Positions 56,987-64,000 of a stretch of DNA of 64,000 nt are shown here, one piece after another. Positions within the stretch are counted from its first letter, which is position 1. Each line of letters opens with the position of its first letter. A program made the position numbers and the translations under genes. A model generated the notes under the pieces. The model had not been told where the DNA came from. It ran no database searches and was given only the letters and a program-made list of their open reading frames with translations. Origin of the DNA: Pseudoxanthomonas sp. J31 (lineage in GTDB: Bacteria > Pseudomonadota > Gammaproteobacteria > Xanthomonadales > Xanthomonadaceae); contig NZ_KI783312.1 of NCBI RefSeq assembly GCF_000510725.1, forward strand, positions 221,011-285,010. Direction: 5' to 3'.

Positions 56987-58012
56987 TCAGAACAGCTCGC
57001 CGGTATCCCGCGCAGGCACCGTCAGCCCGAGGTGGCGGTAGGCCTTGGGCGTGGCCATGCGCCCGCGCGCGGTGCGCACCAGGAAGCCCTGCTGGATCAG
57101 GTAGGGCTCGATCACGTCCTCCAGGGTGCCGCGCTCCTCCGACAGCGAGGCGGCCAGCGATTCCACGCCCACCGGGCCGCCGTCGAAGTGGCCGATGATG
57201 GTGTTGAGCAGGCGCCGGTCCAGCTCGTCGAAGCCTTCCGGATCGACCTTGAGCATGGCCATCGCCGCCTGCGCCACTTCCTTGTCGATGCGTCCGCCGG
57301 CCTTGACCTGGGCATAGTCGCGCACGCGGCGCAGCAGGCGGTTGGCGATGCGCGGGGTGCCGCGGGCGCGGCGCGCGATCTCGCCGGCGCCCTCCGGCTC
57401 GCAGTCGATGCCCAGGATCCGCGCCGAGCGGCGCACGATCTTCGTCAGCTCCTCGGGCGTATAGAACTCCAGGCGCTGGACGATGCCGAAGCGGTCGCGC
57501 AGCGGCGCGGTCAGCAGGCCGGCGCGGGTGGTGGCGCCGATCAGGGTGAACGGCGGCAGGTCCAGCTTGATCGAGCGCGCGGCCGGGCCCTCGCCGATCA
57601 TGATGTCGATCTGGAAGTCCTCCATCGCCGGATAGAGCACTTCCTCGACCACTGGCGACATGCGGTGGATCTCGTCGATGAACAGCACGTCGTGCGGCTG
57701 CAGGTTGGTCAGCAGCGCGGCCAGGTCGCCGGCCTTCTCGATCACCGGGCCGGAGGTCACCCGCAGGTTCACCCCCAGCTCGTTGGCGATGACGTGGCTG
57801 AGCGTGGTCTTGCCCAGGCCCGGCGGGCCGAAGATCAGGACGTGGTCCAGGGCCTCGCCGCGGGCGCGGGCGGCCTCGATGTAGATGCCCAGCTGCTCGC
57901 GGACCGGCTGCTGGCCCAGGTATTCGTCCAGTCGCTGCGGCCGGATCGAGGCCTCAAGGGCCTCGTCCTCGCGGGTGGCGCCGGCGCCGAGGATGCTGCG
58001 GTGTTCGCTCAT
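56987..58012 (-). CDS. ruvB: Holliday junction branch-migration helicase RuvB
   Basis: 341 residues, AAA+ hexameric motor. N-terminal [16 protein letters not shown] [13 protein letters not shown], Walker [12 protein letters not shown], Walker [10 protein letters not shown], sensor [20 protein letters not shown], and the C-terminal winged helix with [20 protein letters not shown]. Separated from ruvA by kup. Confidence 0.97.
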   Translation of the reverse strand: MSEHRSILGAGATREDEALEASIRPQRLDEYLGQQPVREQLGIYIEAARARGEALDHVLIFGPPGLGKTTLSHVIANELGVNLRVTSGPVIEKAGDLAALLTNLQPHDVLFIDEIHRMSPVVEEVLYPAMEDFQIDIMIGEGPAARSIKLDLPPFTLIGATTRAGLLTAPLRDRFGIVQRLEFYTPEELTKIVRRSARILGIDCEPEGAGEIARRARGTPRIANRLLRRVRDYAQVKAGGRIDKEVAQAAMAMLKVDPEGFDELDRRLLNTIIGHFDGGPVGVESLAASLSEERGTLEDVIEPYLIQQGFLVRTARGRMATPKAYRHLGLTVPARDTGELF

Positions 58013-58078
58013 GCGGGGATTATGGCCGGTGCCGGTCGCGCGTGCCGAGACCCGGGCGGTCCGCGCCGGCGCGCCGGC

Positions 58079-59998
58079 TCAGATCTCCACCTGCGCGCCC
58101 AGCTCCACCAGGCGGTTGCCGGGGATGCGGAAGAAGCCGGTGGCCGGGGCGGCGTTGCGGTGCATGAAGGCGAACAGCTTGTCGCGCCAGGTCGGCATGC
58201 CGCGGCGGGCGCCGGCGACCACGTTCTCGCGGCTGGCGAAGTAGGTGGTGTCCATCGGGTCCATGGACAGGCCGTCGCGGTCGCAGGCGCGCATCAGCGC
58301 CAGCGGCACGTCCGGGGTTTCCATGAAGCCGAAGCGGACCAGCACCCGGTAGAAGTCGTCGCCGATCGCGTCCACCCGGATCCGCTTCTCCACCGGCGCG
58401 TACGGCACCGGCAGGGTCTCCACGGTCAGGAACACGTTGCGCTCGTGCAGCACCTTGTTGTGCTTGAGGTTGTGCAGCAGCGCGTGCGGCACCAGCCCGG
58501 GATCGGCGGTGAGGAAGATCGCCGTGCCCGGCACCCGCACCGGCGGCGCCAGCATCAGTCCGGGCAGGAAGGTGTCCACCCGGATGCCGTCCTTGCGGAT
58601 CTCCTCGCGCAGCAGCGCGCGGCCGCGGCGCCAGGTGCGCATCAGGGTGAACAGCACCAGGCCCAGCACCACCGGGAACCAGGCGCCCTGCAGCAGCTTG
58701 GCGCCGTTGGCGACCACGAAGGCCACGTCGATGAAGAAGAACGCCACGCACAGCGCCAGGATCCAGCGCCGCCCGGCAGGCCACAGCGCGCGCGCCACCA
58801 GCGCCAGCAGCAGGGTGTCGATCAGCATCGTGGCCGAGACCGAGATGCCGTAGGCCACGGCCAGGTTGGAGGAACTGCGGAACACCAGCACCAGGCCGAT
58901 CACCATCACCATCAGCATCCAGTTGATGCCGGGCACGTAGATCTGGCCGATCGCCTCGCTGGAGGTGTGCTTGATGCGCATGCGCGGGATGTAGCCCAGC
59001 TGCATGGCCTGGCGGCCGATCGAGAACGCGCCGGTGATCACCGCCTGCGAGGCGATCACCGCGGCCATCGTCGCCAGCACGATCATCGGGTACAGGGCCC
59101 AGCCCGGCACCGACTCGTAGAACGGGTTGCGCACCAGCTCCGGGTGCTCCAGCACCAGCGCGCCCTGCCCCAGGTAGTTGAGCACCAGGCAGGGCAGGAC
59201 GAAGAAGTACCAGCCGTGGCGGATCGGGCGCGCGCCGAAGTGGCCCATGTCCGCGTACAGCGCCTCGCCACCGGTCACCGCCAGCACCACCGCGCCGAGG
59301 ATGAACACGCCGTGCCAGCCGTGGTCGGCGAAGAACAGCACCGCCCACCACGGATTGAAGGCCTTGAGCACCTCCGGCGCCTTTATGATGTTCCAGGCGC
59401 CGATCGCGGCGATGGCCACGAACCAGACCATGGTCACCGGGCCGAACACCTTGCCGACCTTGGCGGTGCCGAAGCGCTGGCTGGCGAACAGCACCACCAG
59501 CACCACGATGGTCAGCGGGACGATGAAGTTGTGCAGCCCCGGCGCGGCCACTTCCAGGCCCTCCATCGCGCCGAGCACGGAGATGGCCGGGGTGATCACG
59601 CCATCGCCGAAGAACAGCGAGGCGCCGAAGATGCCGAGGATGCCGACCACGTAGGCCGAGCGCGAACCGTTGCGCAGGGTGCGCTGGGCCAGGGCCATCA
59701 GCGCCATGATGCCGCCCTCGCCGTCGTTGTCGGCGCGCATGATGATGGTCACGTACTTCAGCGTGACCACCACCATCAGCGACCAGAACGCCAGCGACAG
59801 CACGCCCAGCACGGTGTCGTGGTCGCTGGACAGGCCGTAGTGCGGCGAGAACGCTTCCTTGAGCGTGTACAGCGGGCTGGTGCCGATGTCGCCGAAGACC
59901 ACGCCGATGGCGCCCAGCACCAGGGCCAGGTGCGAGCCGCCGGGCCCGTGGGCGGCGGGCCCGTGGCCGGCGTGGGAAGGCGATGACGCTGCGGACAT
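58079..59998 (-). CDS. kup: Low-affinity potassium transporter Kup
   Basis: 639 residues, KUP/HAK/KT family potassium/proton symporter of the inner membrane. N-terminal [25 protein letters not shown] is diagnostic, followed by about 12 membrane segments ([39 protein letters not shown] [17 protein letters not shown]) and a cytoplasmic C-terminal domain ending [11 protein letters not shown]...[13 protein letters not shown]. It is placed between ruvA and ruvB on the same strand, with gaps of 50 and 66 bases. Confidence 0.95.
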   Translation of the reverse strand: MSAASSPSHAGHGPAAHGPGGSHLALVLGAIGVVFGDIGTSPLYTLKEAFSPHYGLSSDHDTVLGVLSLAFWSLMVVVTLKYVTIIMRADNDGEGGIMALMALAQRTLRNGSRSAYVVGILGIFGASLFFGDGVITPAISVLGAMEGLEVAAPGLHNFIVPLTIVVLVVLFASQRFGTAKVGKVFGPVTMVWFVAIAAIGAWNIIKAPEVLKAFNPWWAVLFFADHGWHGVFILGAVVLAVTGGEALYADMGHFGARPIRHGWYFFVLPCLVLNYLGQGALVLEHPELVRNPFYESVPGWALYPMIVLATMAAVIASQAVITGAFSIGRQAMQLGYIPRMRIKHTSSEAIGQIYVPGINWMLMVMVIGLVLVFRSSSNLAVAYGISVSATMLIDTLLLALVARALWPAGRRWILALCVAFFFIDVAFVVANGAKLLQGAWFPVVLGLVLFTLMRTWRRGRALLREEIRKDGIRVDTFLPGLMLAPPVRVPGTAIFLTADPGLVPHALLHNLKHNKVLHERNVFLTVETLPVPYAPVEKRIRVDAIGDDFYRVLVRFGFMETPDVPLALMRACDRDGLSMDPMDTTYFASRENVVAGARRGMPTWRDKLFAFMHRNAAPATGFFRIPGNRLVELGAQVEI

Positions 59999-60048
59999 GG
60001 CGGGCGAACCTTAGCGCGGACGGGCGTGAGCGGGGCGCGAGCGCGCGC

Positions 60049-60639
60049 TCAGCGCAGGGCCGACTGCAGGGCCTTGCGGATGATGGCCGCGGCGTCCTCG
60101 CCGGGCGCGGCGGCGTCGCGGGCCATGCGCTGCGCATCGGCCGGCTTGTAGCCCAGCTGCTGCAGGGCGGTGGCGGCGTCGGCCAGCGGATCGCCCGGGA
60201 CCGCCGTCATCCCGGCCACGGCGCCGCCGCCGGCCAGGTCGGCGGCGCGGTCGCGCAGCTCGACCACCATGCGCTCGGCGGTCTTCTTGCCGATCCCCGG
60301 GATCCGGGTCAGCGCGGTGATGTCGCCGGCCTGCACCAGCCGCGCGAACTCCTCCACGCTCACCCCCGAAAGCACCGCCAGCGCGATCTTGGCGCCGATG
60401 CCACTGACCTTCTGCACGTCGCGGAACAGCCGCCGCTCCGACTCGCGCAGGAAGCCGTACAGCGCCACGCTGTCCTCCTTCTGCGCGTAATGGGTGAACA
60501 GCGAGACTTCCCGGCCCAGCTCGGGCAGGTCGTAGAAGGTGCTCATCGGCGCCTCCAGCTCGTAGCCGACGCCATTGACGTCGACCACCAGCCACGGCGG
60601 CTGCTTCAGCACCAGGGTTCCACGCAGTCTTCCAATCAT
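60049..60639 (-). CDS. ruvA: Holliday junction DNA-binding protein RuvA
   Basis: 196 residues. The N-terminal OB domain begins [15 protein letters not shown]; the helix-hairpin-helix domain shows [15 protein letters not shown] and [18 protein letters not shown]; the C-terminal RuvB-binding domain ends [15 protein letters not shown] clear ribosome site (GTAGGAG) precedes the ATG. An inverted-repeat element separates it from ruvC. Confidence 0.96.
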   Translation of the reverse strand: MIGRLRGTLVLKQPPWLVVDVNGVGYELEAPMSTFYDLPELGREVSLFTHYAQKEDSVALYGFLRESERRLFRDVQKVSGIGAKIALAVLSGVSVEEFARLVQAGDITALTRIPGIGKKTAERMVVELRDRAADLAGGGAVAGMTAVPGDPLADAATALQQLGYKPADAQRMARDAAAPGEDAAAIIRKALQSALR

Positions 60640-60658
60640 TGGGGGCTCCTACGGAGCG

Positions 60659-60795
60659 TGATTCGGGATTGGTGATTGGTGATTCGAGAAAGCAAAGGCG
60701 AAAGCGCCGGCACGGCCGGAAGATGCCCGCGCTTTCCACGAATCACGGCTTTCAACGGACGCACGTCCGGTAATGACGAATCACCAATCACGGCT
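60659..60795. repeat. Inverted-repeat element of the GATTCGGGATT family (copy B)
   Basis: Related to the element at 1078-1205. The left arm (60659-60687) has GATTCGGGATTGGTGATTGG followed by GATTCG; the right arm contains ACGAATCACCAATCACGGC (60776-60794) with an inner copy CCACGAATCACGGC. Shared interior words are AAAGCAA and GCTTTCCACGAAT/GCTTCCACGAAT. As in copy A, one end abuts the stop codon of the upstream gene (ruvC). Confidence 0.75.
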
Positions 60796-61341
60796 CTATT
60801 TCCTCCAGGCCAGCTTGGTGCTGACGCCCAGCCTCTGTGCGGTGGCCCGTACATGCGCGTGGGTCAGGGCGATGGCCAGGGCGTCGGCGGCGTCGGCCTG
60901 CAGCTTGCCGGGCAGGCCGAGCATGGCCGCGACCATGTGCTGGACTTGGGCCTTGTCGGCGGCGCCGGTGCCGACCACGGCCAGCTTCACCTCGCGCGCG
61001 GCGTACTCGCTTACCGGCAGGTCGCGCAGGACCACGGCGCTGATCGCCGCGCCGCGGGCCTGGCCCAGCTTGAGCGCCGATTCGGCGCTGCGGCCCACGA
61101 ACACCTGCTCGATCGCCACTTCCTGCGGGTGGTATTCGTCGATCAGCGCGGCCAGGCCGTCCAGCAGCCGGCGCAGGCGCTCGGCGAAGCCGCCCTCGCC
61201 CAGCAGCACCAGCGGCTGGTGGTGGACGTGGCGCACGCGGCCGCCGCCGTCCACGTCAATGATGCCCACGCCGGTACGCTGCGAACCCGGATCGATGCCG
61301 AGGATGCGCACCGGGGCGGCGGTCGCGCGCGCGGCGTTCAT
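60796..61341 (-). CDS. ruvC: Holliday junction resolvase RuvC
   Basis: 181 residues, RNase-H-fold endonuclease. First catalytic Asp in [18 protein letters not shown], Glu in [24 protein letters not shown], and C-terminal acidic residues in [16 protein letters not shown]. Start [14 protein letters not shown] is preferred; an in-frame Met five codons upstream exists. Lies 58 bases after yebC. Confidence 0.96.
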   Translation of the reverse strand: MNAARATAAPVRILGIDPGSQRTGVGIIDVDGGGRVRHVHHQPLVLLGEGGFAERLRRLLDGLAALIDEYHPQEVAIEQVFVGRSAESALKLGQARGAAISAVVLRDLPVSEYAAREVKLAVVGTGAADKAQVQHMVAAMLGLPGKLQADAADALAIALTHAHVRATAQRLGVSTKLAWRK

Positions 61342-61399
61342 GCGCCCACCGCGCACGCCTTCCGGCCCGCCGCCTGTTCGCCCCGGGCCGGACGCATGC

Positions 61400-62122
61400 T
61401 CAGCCGGCTTCGCCCAGGTCGGCGTTGGAATAGACGTTCTGCACGTCGTCCAGGTCCTCGAGCATGTGCAGCAGCCTCTGCACCTGCTGCGCGGTCTCCC
61501 CGGACACGGCGATGTCGTTGTCAGCGCGGAACGTCACCTCGGCGTAGCCCGGGGCCAGGCCGGCGGCCTCCATCGCCTGCTTCACCGCCTCGAAGTTCTC
61601 CGGCGCGGTGATCACGTCGATCGCGCCGTCCTCCGGGTACACGACCACGTCGTCGGCACCGGCCTCGATCGCCGCCTCGGTCACCTTCTCCTCGTCGGCG
61701 CCCTCGTAGCTGAGCACGCCCAGGCGCTTGAACATGAAGGCCACCGAGCCCTCGGTGCCCATGTTGCCGCCGCACTTGGAGAAGGCGTGGCGCACGTCGG
61801 CCACGGTGCGCACGCGGTTGTCGGTCAGGCAGTCGACGATCACCGCCACGCCGCCGGGGGCGTAGCCCTCGTAGCGCACTTCCTCGTACTCGACGCCTTC
61901 CAGCTCGCCGGTGGCCTTCTTGATCGCGCGCTCGATCACGTCCTTGGACATGTTCGACGACAGCGCCTTGTCGATCGCCGCGCGCAGGCGCGGGTTGTTG
62001 GCCGGCTCGCCTCCGCCGGCGCGGGCGGCGACGCTGATCTCGCGGATCAGCTTGGTGAAGATCTTGCCGCGCTTGGCATCGCTGGCGTTCTTGCGCGCTT
62101 CGATCGAGGGACCACGACCCAT
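61400..62122 (-). CDS. yebC: YebC/PmpR-family DNA-binding regulatory protein
   Basis: 240 residues, begins [29 protein letters not shown]; further [22 protein letters not shown] and [16 protein letters not shown]. YebC proteins bind DNA or, as recently proposed, act on ribosomes at proline stretches. Immediately upstream of ruvC, the usual arrangement. Note the variant [11 protein letters not shown] in place of MAGHSKWANIK-type N-termini. Confidence 0.93.
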   Translation of the reverse strand: MGRGPSIEARKNASDAKRGKIFTKLIREISVAARAGGGEPANNPRLRAAIDKALSSNMSKDVIERAIKKATGELEGVEYEEVRYEGYAPGGVAVIVDCLTDNRVRTVADVRHAFSKCGGNMGTEGSVAFMFKRLGVLSYEGADEEKVTEAAIEAGADDVVVYPEDGAIDVITAPENFEAVKQAMEAAGLAPGYAEVTFRADNDIAVSGETAQQVQRLLHMLEDLDDVQNVYSNADLGEAG

Positions 62123-62155
62123 GGGCGTACCGTACTGCGTTTGCGAAGCGGTGGA

Positions 62156-62836
62156 TTATAGCGGCCCGCCGCCCTCCCCTGCGCCGCCGCCGGCGCGCGC
62201 CGGCGGCAGGAACGCGCCAGCGCGCAGGAACGCCGCCACCTGCCGCGCGGCCTCGGCCGAGAACACCAGCCCGGTATGGCTGGCGCGCACCCGGCAGTAG
62301 GCGCTGGCGCCGGGCAGGCGGGTCTCGGCCAGGGCCACGGTGCCGTCCGAATCAGTCCCCACCGCGGCCAGCAGGCGCCCCACCCCGCGCGGCACCTCGC
62401 CGGCGATCACCCCCAGTTCGGCCCGCCCGGACCAGGGCTGGCAGCCGCACAGCAGCAGCGGCGCGCTGCGTCCCAGCAGCCAGGCCAGGCGCCGGTGCGC
62501 GGCAAGCAGGCGTGCGGTGGCGCTGCCGCACAGCGGCGAGCCCAGGCAGACCACGCGCCGCACCGGCAGGTCCGGTGCCCGGCGCAGGGCCTCCAGCGCG
62601 ACCAGCCCACCGAGGCTGTGCCCGGCCAGATGGCAAGGCGGCCCGGCGCGCAGGCGTTCGACCAGGTTGGCGATCGCCGGCTCCGGCCCGCCGACGATGC
62701 TGGGATAGCCGAAGTCCTCCACCTCGAAGCCGAGCCGGCGCAGGCGCAGTGCCAGCGGCAACAGCCACCACGGCGAGTTCCAGAGGCCGTGCACCAGCAG
62801 CACCCGCTCGCGGGGCCCGGTCGCGGCCGGCGGCAT
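62156..62836 (-). CDS. Alpha/beta-hydrolase (lipase/esterase-like)
   Basis: 226 residues without a signal peptide. Oxyanion region LLVHGLWNSPWW, nucleophile elbow LAGHSLGGLVAL (GHSLG), candidate acid Asp in VGTDSDGTVAL and His in RASHTGLVFS. Substrate unknown. Its ATG overlaps the stop of the AraC regulator gene (TGATG), so the two are co-expressed. Confidence 0.82.
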   Translation of the reverse strand: MPPAATGPRERVLLVHGLWNSPWWLLPLALRLRRLGFEVEDFGYPSIVGGPEPAIANLVERLRAGPPCHLAGHSLGGLVALEALRRAPDLPVRRVVCLGSPLCGSATARLLAAHRRLAWLLGRSAPLLLCGCQPWSGRAELGVIAGEVPRGVGRLLAAVGTDSDGTVALAETRLPGASAYCRVRASHTGLVFSAEAARQVAAFLRAGAFLPPARAGGGAGEGGGPL

Positions 62837-63666
62837 CAGGCCGCGACCTCCTGCTGCCGCTTCCACGCCCGGGGCGAGACCCCGGCGTGCGACTTGAACG
62901 CGCGCGACAGCGCCGCCTCGCTGGCGTAGCCGACCTCCGAGGCGACCACCTTCAGCGGCCGCCCGCGGCGCAGCGCCTGCTGCGCCAGGCGCACGCGCCA
63001 GCCCTGCAGGTACTGCCCCGGGGTCAGCCCCACCGTTTCGCGGAAGGTCTCGGCGAACACGCTGCGCGACATGCCGGCCACCGCGGCCAGTTCCTCCAGG
63101 GTCCATTCCCGCGCCGGCGCCTCGTGCATCGCCACCAGGGCATGGCGCAGGCGCGCGTGCGCCAGGCCGGCCAGCAGCCCGCCGCGCACCTCGCCCTGCT
63201 CCATCAGGTGCCGCAACAGCTGGATCATCACCACCTCGAACAGGCGGTCGACCATGGCCTGGCGGCCGCAGCGCTGGTCGAACGCCTCCTCGAACAGCAG
63301 GTCCAGCACCGGACCCGCGCCCGGCAGCGACTGCAGCGGCAGGCACACGAAGGACGGCAGCGCCGCCACCAGCGGATTGCCGGCGCCGCCCTCGAAGCGC
63401 AGGTTGGCGCAGGCCATGTCGGCGCCGCGCTGGGGATCGCTGGAAAAGCGGTGCGGCAGCGGCCGCGGGTACAGCAGCAGGCTCGGCTCGCTGACCTGCA
63501 CGGTGCTGCCGCCATGGCTGACGTCCAGCGGACCGCGCCGGATCAGGTGCAGCTGGCCCATGCCGTCAATGGCGTCGAGGGTGTTGATGCCGCACAGCGC
63601 GCCGGCGTGGAAGACCTGTGCGCTTACCGGGAAGCGCTCCAGCAGGACGGCGAGTCGGTCGCCCAT
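62836..63666 (-). CDS. AraC-family transcriptional regulator
   Basis: 276 residues. N-terminal cupin-like ligand domain (HAGALCGINTLDAIDGMGQLHLIRRGPL) and C-terminal double helix-turn-helix: WTLEELAAVAGMSRSVFAETFRETVG and PLKVVASEVGYASEAALSRAFKSHAGVSPRAWKR. GGAG lies about six bases before the ATG. Divergent from the secreted hydrolase at 63777, which is its likely target, and coupled to the hydrolase at 62156. Confidence 0.92.
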   Translation of the reverse strand: MGDRLAVLLERFPVSAQVFHAGALCGINTLDAIDGMGQLHLIRRGPLDVSHGGSTVQVSEPSLLLYPRPLPHRFSSDPQRGADMACANLRFEGGAGNPLVAALPSFVCLPLQSLPGAGPVLDLLFEEAFDQRCGRQAMVDRLFEVVMIQLLRHLMEQGEVRGGLLAGLAHARLRHALVAMHEAPAREWTLEELAAVAGMSRSVFAETFRETVGLTPGQYLQGWRVRLAQQALRRGRPLKVVASEVGYASEAALSRAFKSHAGVSPRAWKRQQEVAA

Positions 63667-63776
63667 CTCGTACTCCCAGTCAAATTTTCCGGACTTTACG
63701 CGGCCGATCGTAGCAGCCGCGGATCCACATTACTCCCAGCGGTACCCCCCCATCCCCCGAAGAGGAGAGAACGATC

Positions 63777-64000
63777 ATGAATGCCATTACCCGCCCGATT
63801 GCCGCCGGCCTGCTGGCCCTGGCCGTCCACGCCGCGCTCCCGGCCCAGGCCGCCACCCCCGCCACGGTGCCCGCGCCCCAGGCGACCGTGGAGGGCAGCC
63901 ACGTCGTCACCGCCGACGGCGTGCGCCTTTACTACAAGGACTGGGGCCCGAAGGACGGCCCGGTCGTCACCTTCAGCCACGGCTGGCCGCTGAGTTCGGA
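63777..64000 (+). CDS. Secreted alpha/beta-hydrolase, haloperoxidase-like (N-terminal part, cut by window end)
   Basis: 74 residues visible. Signal peptide MNAITRPIAAGLLALAVHAALPAQA, then VVTADGVRLYYKDWGPKDGPVVTFSHGWPLSS. The FSHGWPLSS oxyanion segment is typical of the non-haem chloroperoxidase/esterase branch of alpha/beta hydrolases. AGGAGAG precedes the ATG. Divergent from the AraC-type regulator with a 110-base gap. Confidence 0.82.
   Translation, partial: MNAITRPIAAGLLALAVHAALPAQAATPATVPAPQATVEGSHVVTADGVRLYYKDWGPKDGPVVTFSHGWPLSS

Noticed and set aside
56891..59986. 1031-codon plus-strand frame over ruvB and kup
   Set aside because: Shadow of two clear minus-strand genes; no recognisable motif.

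Overview
The window is very GC-rich and densely packed. Gene content and order point to a gammaproteobacterium of the Xanthomonadaceae/Lysobacter group. The evidence is a division/cell-wall cluster without murD, two TonB-dependent receptors of the Xanthomonas/Caulobacter type beside SapC, cupin-like and flavin-halogenase genes, TAGAAT-like -10 boxes, and GATTCGGGATT-type intergenic repeats. No tRNA, rRNA, IS element, prophage or CRISPR array was seen.

Layout. (1) 1-13604, minus: the dcw cluster mraZ-rsmH-ftsL-ftsI-murE-murF-mraY-ftsW-murG-murC-ddl-ftsQ-ftsA (ftsA cut by the window edge). Nearly every junction is a 1-11 base overlap. It is driven by a promoter and a three-repeat MraZ operator at 13552-13604. 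(2) 13915-14279, minus: RNase P RNA. (3) 14556-20237: rsmI divergent from lpoA-yraN, then a GlcD-like flavoprotein and a MalY/PatB-type aminotransferase. (4) 20244-28515, minus: the riboflavin/NrdR run nrdR-GNAT-ribD-[FMN riboswitch]-ribE-ribBX-ribH-nusB-thiL, preceded by glyA and an RcnB-like His-rich protein. (5) 28739-31784, plus: ettA and a purine permease. (6) 31871-44900, minus: a TonB-receptor island. Its probable transcription order is TBDR2, SapC2, cupin-like (JmjC-fold), tryptophan-halogenase-like and DUF6445-like oxygenase, followed by a second TBDR1 with a frameshifted SapC1. (7) 44936-55814: an unrecognised protein, a Tat-exported Gfo/Idh/MocA oxidoreductase, an EF-hand protein, two Ubi-type hydroxylases, a BtuM-like cobalamin transporter with cobalamin adenosyltransferase, an HDAC-family deacetylase, lptD and surA. 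(8) 55818-64000: pdxA, then minus-strand yebC-ruvC-ruvA-kup-ruvB, an alpha/beta hydrolase with an AraC regulator, and a divergent secreted hydrolase cut by the window end.

Most interesting: the two TonB receptors are a duplicated module that includes about 660 bases of upstream DNA. Each copy keeps, at matching positions, a conserved promoter (TGGACA-17-TATCC) carrying an ACAGCTGT palindrome and a leader of about 330 nt. Near the receptor start each has a short upstream reading frame with a strong Shine-Dalgarno, encoding a shared peptide core RCPALSIGVTAA. The two differences inside that core are synonymous. The same DNA holds a 24-bp dyad. This looks like an undescribed leader-peptide or operator device controlling an outer-membrane uptake plus halogenase/oxygenase system whose substrate is unknown. 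Other points: dcw lacks murD (consistent with the MurD2/MurL route known in Xanthomonas), ribBX has a zinc-less GTP cyclohydrolase II domain, the FMN riboswitch leaves ribD outside its control, and paired inverted-repeat elements abut stop codons inside the dcw and ruv operons.
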